Shown here piece after piece: positions 24,532 to 34,462 of a DNA stretch of 64,000 bases; positions within the stretch are counted from its first letter, which is position 1, and each line of letters begins with the position of its first letter. The DNA lies in the NCBI RefSeq assembly GCF_019565505.1, contig NZ_CP067378.1, positions 248,001 through 312,000 on the forward strand, in the 5' to 3' direction. Position numbers and translations under genes: made by a program. The stretch comes from Flavobacterium davisii (GTDB lineage: Bacteria > Bacteroidota > Bacteroidia > Flavobacteriales > Flavobacteriaceae). The notes below the pieces were generated by a model that was not told where the DNA came from, ran no database searches, and saw only the letters and a program-made list of their open reading frames with translations.

Positions 24532-25722
24532 ATGAAAAAAATTACTCCCATAATCATAGTATTCATTAGTACTTTCTTTAGCTGTAGCGGTGTTAAAAAA
24601 ACACAATCAATGCTAAATGAAGGCAATTACGACGGAGCCATTTCGCTATCCATTGATCACTTAAAAACAAATAAAAATTCCAAAGGAAAACAAGATTACA
24701 TCTTCTTATTAGAAGATGCTTTTGCTAAAGCCAAACAACGTGACTTAGACGCTATTTCTCTTTGGGAAAAAGAAGGTAATCCTAATCATTTAGAAAAGAT
24801 ATACAACACTTATATTAAACTACAAAATAGACAGGAAAAAATACAACCTTTATTACCTTTATCCTTAATAAAAGAAGGTAGGAATGCCCAATTTTCTTTT
24901 GAAAACTACTCCAATTCTTTAATCAGCACTAAGGCTAAACTGTCGGATTTTCTATACGAAAATGCGTCAAAACTAATGAAAACAAAAGATAAAATGAGTT
25001 TTCGTCGTGCTTTTTATGATTTTGAATACCTAAATAATATAAACCCCGGATATAAGGACTCTAAAAATTTAATGGATGAATGCCATTATAAAGGAACTGA
25101 TTTTGTGCATGTCTATACTAAAAACGAAACTAATATGATCATTCCTTCCCGTTTGCAAAATGATCTTTTAGATTTTAGCACTTTGGGATTAAACGATATC
25201 TGGACCGTGTACCACAGCACCAAACAAAAGGATACTAATTATGATTTTGCATTACTTATTAGCTTTAGAGCCATTAATATTACACCTGAAAAAACTTCTG
25301 AAAGAGAGTTCTCAAAAGAAAAATTAATTAAAGATGGTACAAAACCTCAATTAAACTCAAATGGTCAACCTGTAAAAGATGAAAAAGGAAATGTAATCAT
25401 GATTGATAATATGATTACTATTAGAAGCACTATTTATGAATATAGACAATACAAATCATGTAATATTACAGCTAAAATTGATTATATAAATCTAAATACG
25501 AATCAATTAACAAACAGTTTCCCTTTAAGCAATACTTTTGTATTTGAAAATATTTATGCAAATTATAATGGTGATCGTAGAGCTTGTGATGATAGCTATT
25601 TAAAATATTTTACTCATAGAGTCGTTCCTTTTCCTACTAATGAGCAAATGGTATATGATTCCGGAGAAAGTTTAAAGAATCAACTAAAAAGCATCATCAC
25701 AACAAACAAATTTAGAAGATAA
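24532..25722 (+). CDS. putative lipoprotein, function unknown
   Basis: 396 residues. The lipoprotein signal peptide KKITPIIIVFISTFFSCSG has a Cys in a lipobox-like FFSC. After it comes an alpha-helical region reminiscent of tetratricopeptide repeats (MLNEGNYDGAISLSIDHL, then helices to about residue 190) and a beta-rich C-terminal half. Outer-membrane anchoring facing the periplasm is likely. I do not recognise a named family. It stands alone, after a terminator. Confidence 0.65.
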   Translation: MKKITPIIIVFISTFFSCSGVKKTQSMLNEGNYDGAISLSIDHLKTNKNSKGKQDYIFLLEDAFAKAKQRDLDAISLWEKEGNPNHLEKIYNTYIKLQNRQEKIQPLLPLSLIKEGRNAQFSFENYSNSLISTKAKLSDFLYENASKLMKTKDKMSFRRAFYDFEYLNNINPGYKDSKNLMDECHYKGTDFVHVYTKNETNMIIPSRLQNDLLDFSTLGLNDIWTVYHSTKQKDTNYDFALLISFRAINITPEKTSEREFSKEKLIKDGTKPQLNSNGQPVKDEKGNVIMIDNMITIRSTIYEYRQYKSCNITAKIDYINLNTNQLTNSFPLSNTFVFENIYANYNGDRRACDDSYLKYFTHRVVPFPTNEQMVYDSGESLKNQLKSIITTNKFRR

Positions 25723-25839
25723 AATCTTTTTATCATTCAATCTCAATAATTAAACGAAAAATCTCAACGAAGTAAAAAAATAAAATTTGTTTCAAAAAAA
25801 AGTTATGAATCTATAAGGCAAATGGTTATTTTACACTTT

Positions 25840-25989
25840 AACCCAAATTCAGTATTAGAAAAAACAAATTTTATAACTTATTAAAATAAAAGGGTTTATT
25901 TATTTGATAATTCTAGTACTTAATCCCATATAGTACTAACAATCAATAAAATGTGTTTTTTGAAAATCTCTAACGCATAATCAGAGTTT
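25840..25989. repeat. 150-bp inverted-repeat element (MITE-like), copy 2
   Basis: Left end AACCCAAATTCAGTATTAGA, right end (TCTAACGCATAATCAGAGTTT, 25969-25989). The whole 150 bp aligns with 15967-16117 in the same orientation with scattered substitutions, including TAGTACTAACAATCAATAAA. Same terminal-repeat family as the IS110 element. Confidence 0.65.
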
Positions 25990-26054
25990 AAAAAATAAAA
26001 TCATCCTTTTTTACTTTTTGATACAGTAATCGCTATAAAAGCTATATATAAAAT

Positions 26055-26090
26055 AAACCCCGTTTTAGATTTACTCTAAAACGGGGTTTT
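26055..26090. terminator. strong bidirectional terminator
   Basis: A 16-bp stem (AAACCCCGTTTTAGA/complement) with a 4-6-base loop lies between the rightward lipoprotein gene and leftward pheT. A+T tracts on both sides suit termination from either direction. Confidence 0.8.
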
Positions 26091-26102
26091 AACTAGGGAA
26101 AT

Positions 26103-26126
26103 AAAGAGGTTTTAAAACCTCTTTTT
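26103..26126 (-). terminator. second hairpin beyond pheT
   Basis: AAAGAGGTTTTAAAACCTCTTT is a perfect palindrome followed by T residues on the plus strand. It lies 32 bases beyond the pheT stop and probably backs up the terminator at 26055-26090. Confidence 0.6.
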
Positions 26127-26158
26127 ATTAATATTGTATTTCTTACTTTTTAATTACA

Positions 26159-28579
26159 TTATCTTAAAGTAGCCCCTAATTCACTTTCAAAACTTTGCAT
26201 TAATTTACTCATCACTTTATCAATTTGTGAATCCGTTAGCGTTTTGGTACTATCTTGTAATAAAAAGCTTATAGCGTATGATTTTTTTCCTTCTGGTAAG
26301 TTTTTACCTTGGTAAACATCAAATAAATCAACTCCTTTTAATAAATTTTTTTCTGTTTTTTTAGCTAAATCCAGAACTTTTGCAAATTCAACCTTTTCAT
26401 CTACTAATAAAGCAAGATCGCGGCGTACCTCTGGGTATTTAGAAATTTCTACAAATTTTACATTTGTTGACAAATGCTTTAATATCGCACTCCAATTAAA
26501 GTCCGCAAAAAAGACTTCTTGTTTTATATCAAAATGTTTTAGTATTGATTTTTTTACAGTACCAAATTCTACCAAACGAGAGGTGCCTAATTCATAAATC
26601 ATTCCTTCGCTTAAAATATCATTTTCCATTGGCATAGTAACGATATTTTTGATTCCTAATCTTTCCAAAATATTCAAAATATAACCTTTAAACAAAAAGA
26701 AGTCTGTTACTTTTTGACTTTTTGTCCAAGATTCTTTAGAACGATTTCCTGTCATTGTCAACGTTAGGTGCATTTTTTCTTCATGTCCAGCTAATTGTTT
26801 GTGATATGTTTTACCAAACTCAAACAAACGTAAATCTGCATTTTTACGGTTTACATTAAAAGAAACGGTTTCTAAGGCTGAAAACAACATCGATTGACGC
26901 ATAGCCGACAAATCATTACTTAATGGATTCAGCATCAAAACATTGTTCTTTTCATGTAAACTATCACTTAAATTCACATAATTTGGAGTTGTTAATGAGT
27001 TGGCCATCATTTCATTAAACCCATTCCCTACCAACAAGTTGGCAATAATATTTTGCACCTTATAATCTTCTGTTCTAGATGAATGTGCAGTTGTAGCGTT
27101 TAATTTTTGTGAAAATTCTATATTATTATAACCATAAACTCTTAAAATTTCTTCAATTACATCTATTTCACGAATGACGTCTACACGATAAGCTGGAACT
27201 GTTAAACCTAAACCAACTTTTGATATACTGTTTACTTTTATATCTAATGAAACAAGAATATTTTTAATTTCTTCATCAGGAATTTCTTGCCCTATAATTT
27301 TTTTAACTTTTTCTAAATTTAAAAAAACGGGAAAGTCTTCTATTTTTTTAGGATAAACTTCTATGATATCAGAAGTCATTTCACCTCCAGCAATTTGACA
27401 TATAAGGATTGCGGCACGTTTTAAAGCATATTCTGTAATAGTAGGATCTATTCCTCTTTCAAAACGGAAAGAAGCATCTGAATTAATGGCATGACGTTTG
27501 GCTGTTTTTCGCACCGAAACAGGATTAAAATAAGCACTTTCTAAAAATAAAGAAGTTGTTCTTTCGGATACTCCTGAATTTTTACCTCCCATTACTCCCG
27601 CAATACATAAAGGCCCCTTTTCATCACAAATCATGATGTCTTCTTTATGTAAATTTCTTTCTACATCATCTAGTGTAACAAACTTTTCGCCTTCTGTAGC
27701 ATTTTTTACTATTATTTTGCCTTGTATTTTAGACGCATCAAAAGCATGTAGGGGCTGGCCTAATTCGTGCAAAACGTAATTCGTTATATCTACAATATTA
27801 TTTTTAGGGGTAAGTCCTATTGCCTTTAATCTGTTTTGCAACCATGCAGGGGATGGCCCGACTTTTACATCTGAAATAGTAACACCGCAATATCTTGGTA
27901 CTAATGTTGTATTTGCTACATTTACATCTATTTTTAACGTCCTTTTTTCAACTTTATAGGAGCTTACAGATGGCGTAATCAATTCGGTATTAATATCTTG
28001 TTGTATCATACCTGCTCTTAAATCTCTAGCTACTCCCCAATGGCTCATAGCATCTGCGCGATTAGGAGTTAATCCTATTTCAAAAACCTCATCAATTTCA
28101 ACATTAAAAACAGTTGAAGCTAATGTACCTGCTTGTATATTTTCATCTAAAACTATAATTCCTTCATGACTATCACCTACTCCTATTTCATCTTCGGCAC
28201 AAATCATTCCATGGCTTTCTTCTCCTCTAATTTTACCCTTTTTTATTTCAAAAGAATTTCCTTCTTTATCATATAATTGGGTGCCTATTGTAGCTACTAT
28301 TACTTTTTGCCCTTTTGCTACATTACTAGCACCACAAACTATTTGAACAGGCTCTCCACTTCCTAAATCTACTGTCGTAATTTTAAGTTTATCTGCATTT
28401 GGATGCTTTTCGCAAGTCAACACATGTCCTACTACTAAACCTTCCAATCCTCCTTTTATTGAAAAAAACTTTTCAACTCCTTCTACTTCAAGACCTAAAT
28501 CAGTTAATAATTCAGCTGTCTTTTCAGAACTCCAATCTGTTTTAATAAATTGTTTTAACCAGTTATATGAAATCTTCAT
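26159..28579 (-). CDS. pheT: phenylalanyl-tRNA synthetase beta subunit
   Basis: 806 residues, the normal full length. Beta chain of the (alpha-beta)2 enzyme that charges tRNA-Phe. It begins MKISYNWLKQFIKTDWSSEK and has the N-terminal tRNA-binding EMAP/OB domain (LVVGHVLTCEKHPNADKLKI), the B3/B4 editing domain (LTPNRADAMSHWGVARDLRA), B5 (VDVIREIDVIEEILRVYGYN) and a C-terminal anticodon-binding ferredoxin-like domain (FVEISKYPEVRRDLALLVDE). pheS is not in the window, so the two subunits are unlinked. Confidence 0.97.
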   Translation of the reverse strand: MKISYNWLKQFIKTDWSSEKTAELLTDLGLEVEGVEKFFSIKGGLEGLVVGHVLTCEKHPNADKLKITTVDLGSGEPVQIVCGASNVAKGQKVIVATIGTQLYDKEGNSFEIKKGKIRGEESHGMICAEDEIGVGDSHEGIIVLDENIQAGTLASTVFNVEIDEVFEIGLTPNRADAMSHWGVARDLRAGMIQQDINTELITPSVSSYKVEKRTLKIDVNVANTTLVPRYCGVTISDVKVGPSPAWLQNRLKAIGLTPKNNIVDITNYVLHELGQPLHAFDASKIQGKIIVKNATEGEKFVTLDDVERNLHKEDIMICDEKGPLCIAGVMGGKNSGVSERTTSLFLESAYFNPVSVRKTAKRHAINSDASFRFERGIDPTITEYALKRAAILICQIAGGEMTSDIIEVYPKKIEDFPVFLNLEKVKKIIGQEIPDEEIKNILVSLDIKVNSISKVGLGLTVPAYRVDVIREIDVIEEILRVYGYNNIEFSQKLNATTAHSSRTEDYKVQNIIANLLVGNGFNEMMANSLTTPNYVNLSDSLHEKNNVLMLNPLSNDLSAMRQSMLFSALETVSFNVNRKNADLRLFEFGKTYHKQLAGHEEKMHLTLTMTGNRSKESWTKSQKVTDFFLFKGYILNILERLGIKNIVTMPMENDILSEGMIYELGTSRLVEFGTVKKSILKHFDIKQEVFFADFNWSAILKHLSTNVKFVEISKYPEVRRDLALLVDEKVEFAKVLDLAKKTEKNLLKGVDLFDVYQGKNLPEGKKSYAISFLLQDSTKTLTDSQIDKVMSKLMQSFESELGATLR

Positions 28580-29290
28580 TTTGAATATTTATCAAATTTT
28601 TAAACCAATGACAAAGATAAAAAATTACTTAGGAGTTTAACCATAATTTTACACACTCTTTTAGCCTTCTTTTCTGTATTCTTATTCCTTTTTAAATAGT
28701 CTTTTTAAGTTCTAAATAAAGGGGAATTTTATATTCATATTTCTTTTTATCAGTAACTCTTTATTATTATTTACATTCCTTTTTAACTTTTTCACCCCTC
28801 TTTTTTGCATTTGGAAGAAAAATAAAGTGGAATAGATTTACTTCGTCTATTCGCTACGCTCGGGTCTAAGGCGTAATCTGGGGTAAACTAAAATGGAATA
28901 CCTGCTTGAATTTGAAAAAACAAAACACAATAAATCAAGTTTCGTTCATCTACTTCCAGTCTAATACCTATTTGGGGTTAGCTCTTTAGAACAAAAACTT
29001 ATACTGTCACAATTTCCTGCCATTTATTCATGAAATATCACTTTATGACATAATAAAAAAATTAAACACTGTAAAAAACATATTTTGTTATATATATAAA
29101 ACAAATAACATATAATTAAAATATTTTTTTATCAATAAAGGTTATTTTTTAATAAAACCAATTTTTGTTATATTTAAGTTAAAAAAGAATAAAAAAAACA
29201 AATAAAAAAACACCATAAGATTATTTTAACTTTTTTTTTGGAATAAAATTTGAAAAAAGGTTTTCTATTAATTTTTAAAACATCGTTTTT
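28580..29290. other. spacer between pheT and a beta-barrel gene, with element remnants
   Basis: Divergent intergenic region. It contains a reverse-oriented partial copy of the ACCCGAGCGTAGCGAATAG repeat at 28810-28884 and a degenerate right-end-like segment near 28940-28980 (CCAGTCTAATACC, TTTGGGGTT). No gene is seen. Confidence 0.5.
28810..28884 (-). repeat. partial copy of the GACCCGAGCGTAGCG repeat
   Basis: Read on the minus strand it gives CCCCAGATTACGCCTTAGAC, then CCGAGCGTAGCGAATAGACG and AAGTAAATCTATTCCACTTT, matching 18803-18870 and 49921-49990. It stops after about 75 bp and lacks the opposite end. Confidence 0.7.
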
Positions 29291-29907
29291 ATGAAAAATT
29301 TTTTAATTGCAAGTGCCTTATTACTTACTTCTGGTTTATTTGCTCAAAAAGGAAGTTTCTATGTGGGAGGACAAATGGGGTATTCTAGCACTAAAGCAAA
29401 AGTAGAAGGTAATACGACTTTTGACGGTTCTACATGGAACTTTTCACCTGAAGTAGGTACTTTCTTAACTAATAATGTACAATTAGGCGTTGGATTTACA
29501 ACGCAAGGTTCTACAAAGGAGTATGGAAATACAGAAGTGAAAGAAAATCAATATGGAGGTACTATTTACAGCCGTTATTTCTTTGGTGAAGGCAGTAAAT
29601 CTTTTAGACCTTTTGTAGGTGTTAATTTAGGATTATTACCGGAAATTCTACTAATACTACAAAAACAATTTTAGGTAATACTGAAATTAAAAATAATACG
29701 TTTGAACTTAACACAAATCTAAATGCTGGATTTGCTTATGCACTTTCTCCTAAAGTGACTGTTGTGGGGTCTTTAGGTGTTTTAGGATTTTCATCTCACA
29801 CTTCAAAAAATAAAGACACAAATAGTAAGGAAGAAAAAAACAGCTTCAATTTTGACATTAATTCTTTAGGTAATAGATTTAACGTAGGTCTTTATTATAC
29901 CTTATAG
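29291..29907 (+). CDS. outer-membrane beta-barrel protein (OmpW/OprF-like fold), one frame break
   Basis: About 205 residues. Signal peptide MKNFLIASALLLTSGLFAQ with cleavage after FAQ, then alternating short beta strands (GSFYVGGQMGYSST, NVQLGVGFTTQ, YGGTIYSRYFFGEG, SFRPFVGVNLG) typical of eight-stranded porin-like proteins. The C-terminal NRFNVGLYYTL ends in a strand, as barrel proteins do. The frame breaks at 29641-29642: one more G restores LLPGNSTNTTKTILGN and leads to the stop at 29905-29907. Role unknown; probably structural or a stress-linked barrel. Confidence 0.78.
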
Positions 29908-29951
29908 AATTGTCATTTTATAGTTACTAAAATTATAATAATTTTTTGATG

Positions 29952-30066
29952 AAGAGACAGTCTAAAAGCATATTGAGTTATTCATTATCTTAAAAAAGAT
30001 ATTTTATTTAGGTTTTTTTCTTATTTTTTTAAGAACTATTTCAATGCTTTTTTAAGACTGTCTCTT
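29952..30066. terminator. long-loop inverted repeat between convergent genes
   Basis: Outer arms AAGAGACAGTCT and (AA)GACTGTCTCTT with flanking AAAAGCAT/ATGCTTTT pair across an 80-base A+T-rich loop, which has its own small hairpin. Lies between the rightward barrel gene and leftward ytxJ-like gene, so a two-way terminator is likely; a small mobile element is the alternative. Confidence 0.5.
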
Positions 30067-30109
30067 TTACATTTTGATACACTTCTGCCTCAATTTGTAA
30101 TCGTTTTTC

Positions 30110-30469
30110 TTATTGTTTTATGAATGTACTTATTTTATCGGCTATTTTTTGTGCTTCAATAGTATGATGCGAGTCTCTATAAATTACTTTTCCATCTATA
30201 AGAACGATGATTTGAGGCGATTGATGAATTACGTCTAATGTTGTTGCTATAAAGTTTGAAACCGATCTATAAGCAAGCAAGTCTAAATAATTAAAATCGC
30301 ATATATTTTCTATTAAGTTAAAACCATTTGTTAATCGTTCTTTTGCAAATGCACTAATACCGCATGTTACGCTATCTTTAAAAATAACTTGTGGCTTATG
30401 GTATGATTTTTCAATAATATCAAGTACTTCTCTTTCTGTTTTTATGCTATGCCATTTTTGTGTTTCCAT
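30110..30469 (-). CDS. ytxJ: YtxJ-family monothiol bacilliredoxin
   Basis: 119 residues, thioredoxin-like fold without a CxxC pair. The single active Cys is in DSVTCGISAFA, the position of the HSxxCPIS motif of YtxJ (BrxC), which removes bacillithiol from oxidised proteins. The C-terminal SPQIIVLIDGKVIYRDSHHTI matches the family. It is the last gene of a leftward redox cluster with msrB and msrA (23-base gap to msrA), which supports a role in thiol or methionine repair. Confidence 0.8.
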   Translation of the reverse strand: METQKWHSIKTEREVLDIIEKSYHKPQVIFKDSVTCGISAFAKERLTNGFNLIENICDFNYLDLLAYRSVSNFIATTLDVIHQSPQIIVLIDGKVIYRDSHHTIEAQKIADKISTFIKQ

Positions 30470-30492
30470 ATAACTTTTTTTTAAAATATTAA

Positions 30493-31041
30493 TTAATCAT
30501 TTTCATTATCTCTTTTGAGTTTATTTGTATACATTTCGTTTAATTTTGTTATTTTAGGTAAAATAACAACCTGACAATATCCTTGGTATGGATTTTTATT
30601 ATAATAGTCTTGATGATAATCTTCTGCTGGATAAAAAATAGGAACAGGAGCTAATTCTGTAACAATCTTATTTTCAAACATCGGGTTTAATTGTTTTATA
30701 ACTTCTTCTGCCTCTATTTTTTGTTGTTCATTATGATAAAAAATAACGGATCTGTATTGAGTACCATAATCTGCTCCTTGGTAATTGAGTGTTGTTGGAT
30801 TATGATGTGTCATAAAAATATTTAATAATTCGGTATAAGATAACTGTTCGGCATCAAAAGTAACTTGTACGACTTCTGCATGACCTGTGCTACCGCTACA
30901 AACTTCTTTATAAGTAGGATCTTTTATTTTGCCCCCGGTATAACCTGATACCACTTTTTGTACCCCTTTTAGTCTTTGAATTATTGCTTCAACACACCAA
31001 AAACATCCTCCTCCAAAAGTAGCTATTTCTATTTTGCGCAT
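30493..31041 (-). CDS. msrA: peptide methionine-S-sulfoxide reductase MsrA
   Basis: 182 residues. The catalytic motif FGGGCFWCVEAIIQRLKGV contains the active Cys; GHAEVVQVTFD and YRSVIFYHNEQQKIEAE are characteristic. It reduces the S-epimer of methionine sulfoxide in proteins. Located 14 bases downstream of msrB on the same strand. Confidence 0.96.
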   Translation of the reverse strand: MRKIEIATFGGGCFWCVEAIIQRLKGVQKVVSGYTGGKIKDPTYKEVCSGSTGHAEVVQVTFDAEQLSYTELLNIFMTHHNPTTLNYQGADYGTQYRSVIFYHNEQQKIEAEEVIKQLNPMFENKIVTELAPVPIFYPAEDYHQDYYNKNPYQGYCQVVILPKITKLNEMYTNKLKRDNEND

Positions 31042-31055
31042 CTTTTATTTTTTTC

Positions 31056-31514
31056 TTATTTTGGATTTTTATACAATGAAATAGAATTTATACAATAGCG
31101 CAATCCGCTAGGTCCTGGACCATCAGGAAAAACATGTCCTAAATGACTATTGCATATATTACACATTACTTCTACTCGAATCATACCAAAAGAGTTGTCT
31201 TTTATATATTGAATTGTGTTTTGTTTTATTGGTTGTGTAAAACTTGGCCATCCTGTTCCTGAATCAAATTTTTCTGTGGCATCAAAAAGGGGGGTATTAC
31301 ACCCTATACAACTATATATCCCCGGTTCGTAATGAGCACAATGCGCTCCCGAAAAACGTGCTTCGGTACCTTTTCTTCTTGTTATATGAAATTGTTCTTC
31401 TGTTAGCATACGTTTCCATTCCTCATCCGTTCTTTCCATCTTTTTATCGGGCGTTAAATTTCCTTTAGTAGCCAGTCGAATGATCTCTACCCAATTTAAT
31501 TCTTTGCTTTCCAT
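31056..31514 (-). CDS. msrB: peptide methionine-R-sulfoxide reductase MsrB
   Basis: 152 residues. Two zinc CxxC pairs (CIGCNTPLF and [10 protein letters not shown]) and the active-site motif RYCINSISL. Reduces the R-epimer. First gene of the msrB-msrA-ytxJ unit; no signal peptide, so cytoplasmic. Confidence 0.96.
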   Translation of the reverse strand: MESKELNWVEIIRLATKGNLTPDKKMERTDEEWKRMLTEEQFHITRRKGTEARFSGAHCAHYEPGIYSCIGCNTPLFDATEKFDSGTGWPSFTQPIKQNTIQYIKDNSFGMIRVEVMCNICNSHLGHVFPDGPGPSGLRYCINSISLYKNPK

Positions 31515-32043
31515 AATCCTTATTTTATTTACAAAGTTACAATTAAGTAACCTTAAAATAGTAGTGTATTTTTCCCTAAAACTTGTTCATTATTCCTTTT
31601 GTTCTTACGAATGGTTCAAACCAAATTCAGCATTAGACTCTAAATAAATTGGCAAAGCCTCCTCTATTCCTTTTTATTTTCTTTCAAATTCATTTCTAAA
31701 GTGCTATCATGCTACAAATATTTTGTTATATAATCGGGCTATAATCGTATTTTTTAAAGACATAATAAATGCTTTTGCCACAAGATCATAAGATTTTTAA
31801 ACGGCGGTAACTAATCTTTGCATTTCGGATATCATTTGATACGGTGGTTTGTATAGGATTGTATCATTGGATCGCATCGAAGGTATTTTAAATTATTTGA
31901 AATGGTAATGTATGATCGATTTGTTATTTACAAAAATTATGTCTTATATGCAAAAATATTTTAAAAAATTTGTTAAATAAATCGGTTTTTAATCAAAAAA
32001 TACTTTACTTGTAGAAATAATTGTAAACAATAATAACTAAAAA
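31515..32043. other. spacer with a degenerate element copy
   Basis: At 31617-31690, AACCAAATTCAGCATTAGAC is followed by CTCTATTCCTTTTTATTTTC and TTTCAAATTCA, a decayed version of the ACCCGAGCGTAGCG repeat family. No gene is seen in the rest. Confidence 0.5.
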
Positions 32044-32517
32044 ATGGCAGTAAAAAATCAAATTAGCATCGCGATTCCACAGGAAGTGATTGAATCGGTA
32101 ACTCAAAAACTACAAGAATGCAAAACCGCTTTAGCACCTTATTTGCAAGGATTAACTATTGAGGAGCGTTCTTCTTTATTTAAAATGGGGGACAAAACGG
32201 TGGCTACCGTCCAAAAAACAAAATCGTATGTAGATACCAATCCTGAGTTTGTACCGGCTTATATGGACAAAACGGAATTTTTAAAAGACGAAGCGTTAGT
32301 GACTGTTTTAAGTCCTATTGCCAATTTAGCTTCGCAGTTAACCACCGATGTTAATGACACGGTGATGTTAGCGGGTAGTGAGGCACTACAAGCCTCAATG
32401 TTGTATTACGGTCAGGTGAAAGAAGCTAGCAACAGAGGAATTGCTACGGCCAAACCTATTTATGAGGATTTGAGTCAGCGTTTTATGAAAAGACCCAGTA
32501 AAAAGAAAACCGAATAA
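32044..32517 (+). CDS. conserved hypothetical protein of a Bacteroidetes family
   Basis: 157 residues, entirely helical in appearance, no signal peptide. It starts MAVKNQISIAIPQEVIE. The segments IEERSSLFKMGDKTVATVQK, NPEFVPAYMDKTEF and VMLAGSEALQASMLYYGQVKEA with GIATAKPIYEDLSQRF recall a family I have seen annotated only as hypothetical in Bacteroidetes. Its base composition is less A+T-rich than neighbouring genes. It lies directly upstream of the repeat island. Confidence 0.7.
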   Translation: MAVKNQISIAIPQEVIESVTQKLQECKTALAPYLQGLTIEERSSLFKMGDKTVATVQKTKSYVDTNPEFVPAYMDKTEFLKDEALVTVLSPIANLASQLTTDVNDTVMLAGSEALQASMLYYGQVKEASNRGIATAKPIYEDLSQRFMKRPSKKKTE

Positions 32518-32543
32518 TTCTTGATTTTTTAATTTATTAACTG

Positions 32544-32573
32544 AAAGAGACGCCAGTAATGGGGTCTTTTTTT
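32544..32573 (+). terminator. terminator of the preceding gene
   Basis: Imperfect stem AAAGAGACGCC / GGGGTCTTTT with a 6-base loop, running into T7, 26 bases after the stop. Confidence 0.75.
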
Positions 32574-32794
32574 GTTCTATACCTCAAAAGGGATTAATAC
32601 CATTTAGACTTAAAATATACTGGATTAAAAAGGAAGTTCTCGATACGTTTTTTTTTATTTTAAAAAGAACTCGAACAGACGGTTGAGTCTATAATTGAAA
32701 TGATCATTAGTTTGAGCGCGAAGCCAATGTCGTTAAGTTAAGGAAATTTAATTCAAAAATCACTTTGTTATATTGATGATTTTAAAAAGATTAT

Positions 32795-33500
32795 GTGATT
32801 TCTCCTTACGTCGAAATGACAAGATTATGAAAATTTTCTTGAATAAATCACCCTTCTGTTTGTCACTCCGACGCAAGGAGGAGTCGCATAATCTAATTCA
32901 ATTTTTGAGCCTGCTGTGTTGTTTACTTTATGTGATTTCTCCTTATGTCGAAATGACAAGATTATGAAAATTTTCTTGAATAAATCACCGTTCTGTTTGT
33001 CACTCCGACGCAAGGAGGAGTCGCATTATCTAATTCAATTTTTGAGCGTGCTCTGTTGTTTACTTTATGTGATTTCTCCTTATGTCGAAATGACAAGATT
33101 ATGAAAATTTTCTTGAATAAATCACCCTTCTTTTTGTCACTCCGACGCAAGGAGGAGTCGCATAATCTAATTCAATTTTTGAGCCTGCTGTGTTGTTTAC
33201 TTTATGTGATTTCTCCTTACGTCGAAATGACAAGATTATGAAAATTTTCTTGAATAAATCACCGTTCTGTTTATCACTCCGACGCAAGGAGGAGTCGCAT
33301 TATCTAATTCAATTTTTGAGCGTGCTGTGTTGTTTACTTTATGTGATTTCTCCTTATGTCGAAATGACAAGATTATGAAAATTTTCTTGAATAAATCACC
33401 GTTCTGTTTGTCACTCCGACGCAAGGAGGAGTCGCTTAATCTAATTCAATTTTTGAGCGTGCTGTGTTGTTTACTTTATGTGATTTCTCCTTCCGTCGGG
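32795..33500. repeat. tandem array 1 of a 137-bp hairpin unit
   Basis: Five full units start at 32795, 32932, 33069, 33206 and 33343, with a sixth left arm at 33480. Each unit has GATTTCTCCTTACGTCGAAA followed by TGACAAG and, about 40 bases later, the partner arm (TTGTCACTCCGACGCAAGGA, then GGAGTCGC), so each can fold as an imperfect hairpin. The 67-base remainder ends with CTGCTGTGTTGTTTAC. Units differ at only a few positions. Open frames of about 62 codons arise in each unit on both strands but shift frame from unit to unit (137 is not a multiple of 3), so I regard them as non-coding. Confidence 0.9.
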
Positions 33501-33593
33501 ATGAAACGAGAGACTTAACTTAATGACACTGAGTGCGAAGCGCATCGAGAACGAACACTCATTTTTGTTGTTTTTGTAGAGGTACTATTTTTA

Positions 33594-33641
33594 AACCCAG
33601 ATTACGCATTAGACCCGAGCGTAGCGAATAGACGAAGTAAT
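33594..33641 (+). repeat. truncated GACCCGAGCGTAGCG element
   Basis: AACCCAGATTACGCATTAGA followed by CCCGAGCGTAGCGAATAGAC matches the left part of the element inside the IS110 copy. It is cut after 48 bp, exactly where the ATACCATTT-type element begins. Confidence 0.75.
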
Positions 33642-33746
33642 ATCATTTAAGGTTCAAATTTACTGTAATAATATCGTGTAATATCTCTTGATTCGTATAT
33701 TCTGTAGTGAGTTTTGGTTTAGGTAATTTCAAAACTAAAATGGTAT
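33640..33746. repeat. inverted-repeat (MITE-like) element of the ATACCATTT type, copy 2
   Basis: Runs from ATATCATTTAAGG to AAATGGTAT. It is the reverse complement of 8061-8154 with substitutions and a short insertion (shared GTAGTGAGTTTTGGTTTAGG). It interrupts or abuts the truncated element at 33594. Confidence 0.6.
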
Positions 33747-34248
33747 TATTAGAACCTCAGAAGGTATAATTATAACCTAAAAGGGATTAATTAGAACCTC
33801 AGAAGGTATAATTATAATCTAAAAGAGATTAATTATAATCTAAAAGAGATTAATTATAATCTAAAAGGGATTAATTATAATCTAAAAGGGATTAATTAGA
33901 ACCTAAAAGGTATTAATTAGAACCTCAGAAGGTATAATTAGAATCTCAGAAGGTATAATTATAATCTAAAAGGGATTAATTATAATCTCAGAAGGTATAA
34001 TTAGAATCTAAAAGGGATTAATTAGAACCTCAGAAGGTATAATTAGAATCTAAGAGGGATTAATTAGAACCTAAAAGGGATTAATTAGAACCTCAGAAGG
34101 TATAATTAGAATCTAAAAGGGATTAATTAGAACCTCAGAAGGTATAATTATAATCTAAGAGGGATTAATTAGAACCTAAAAGGGATTAATTAGAACCTCA
34201 GAAGGTATAATTAGAATCTAAAAGAATCTAAAAGAATCTAAAACAGTC
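33747..34248. repeat. 21-bp minisatellite
   Basis: About 23 head-to-tail units of roughly 21 bases mix two types: GGGATTAATTATAATCTAAAA and GGTATAATTAGAACCTCAGA. The last 40 bases shrink to AAAGAATCT half-units. Frequent stop codons exclude a coding role. The two-type mosaic points to recombination or slippage within the array. Confidence 0.85.
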
Positions 34249-34280
34249 TAATAATCTGTTTAAAATGAGTGGTTATATGA

Positions 34281-34310
34281 AAAAAGCTCAGACATTCAAT
34301 CTGAGCCTTT
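34281..34310 (+). terminator. orphan terminator-like hairpin
   Basis: GCTCAGA, 9-base loop, TCTGAGC, flanked by A6 and T-rich sequence. No gene precedes it within 1.7 kb on the plus strand, so it may be a remnant. Confidence 0.5.
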
Positions 34311-34462
34311 ATTTTTTGACTTACACATTTTATGGGATAGTTTCTTTTTTAATTTTTTATCTGTCTAGCTAAATTCGTTTCACTTTGTTGAATATTTGAT
34401 TTCAGCTTCTCTTAGATATTTCATTACTGACAAACGAACGCGAAAGGATTCGCGCACGAGCG

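Noticed and set aside
33747..34248. Possible coding repeats (21 bp equals 7 codons)
   Set aside because: Stop codons (TAA) recur in the units in the relevant frames; no open frame spans the array.
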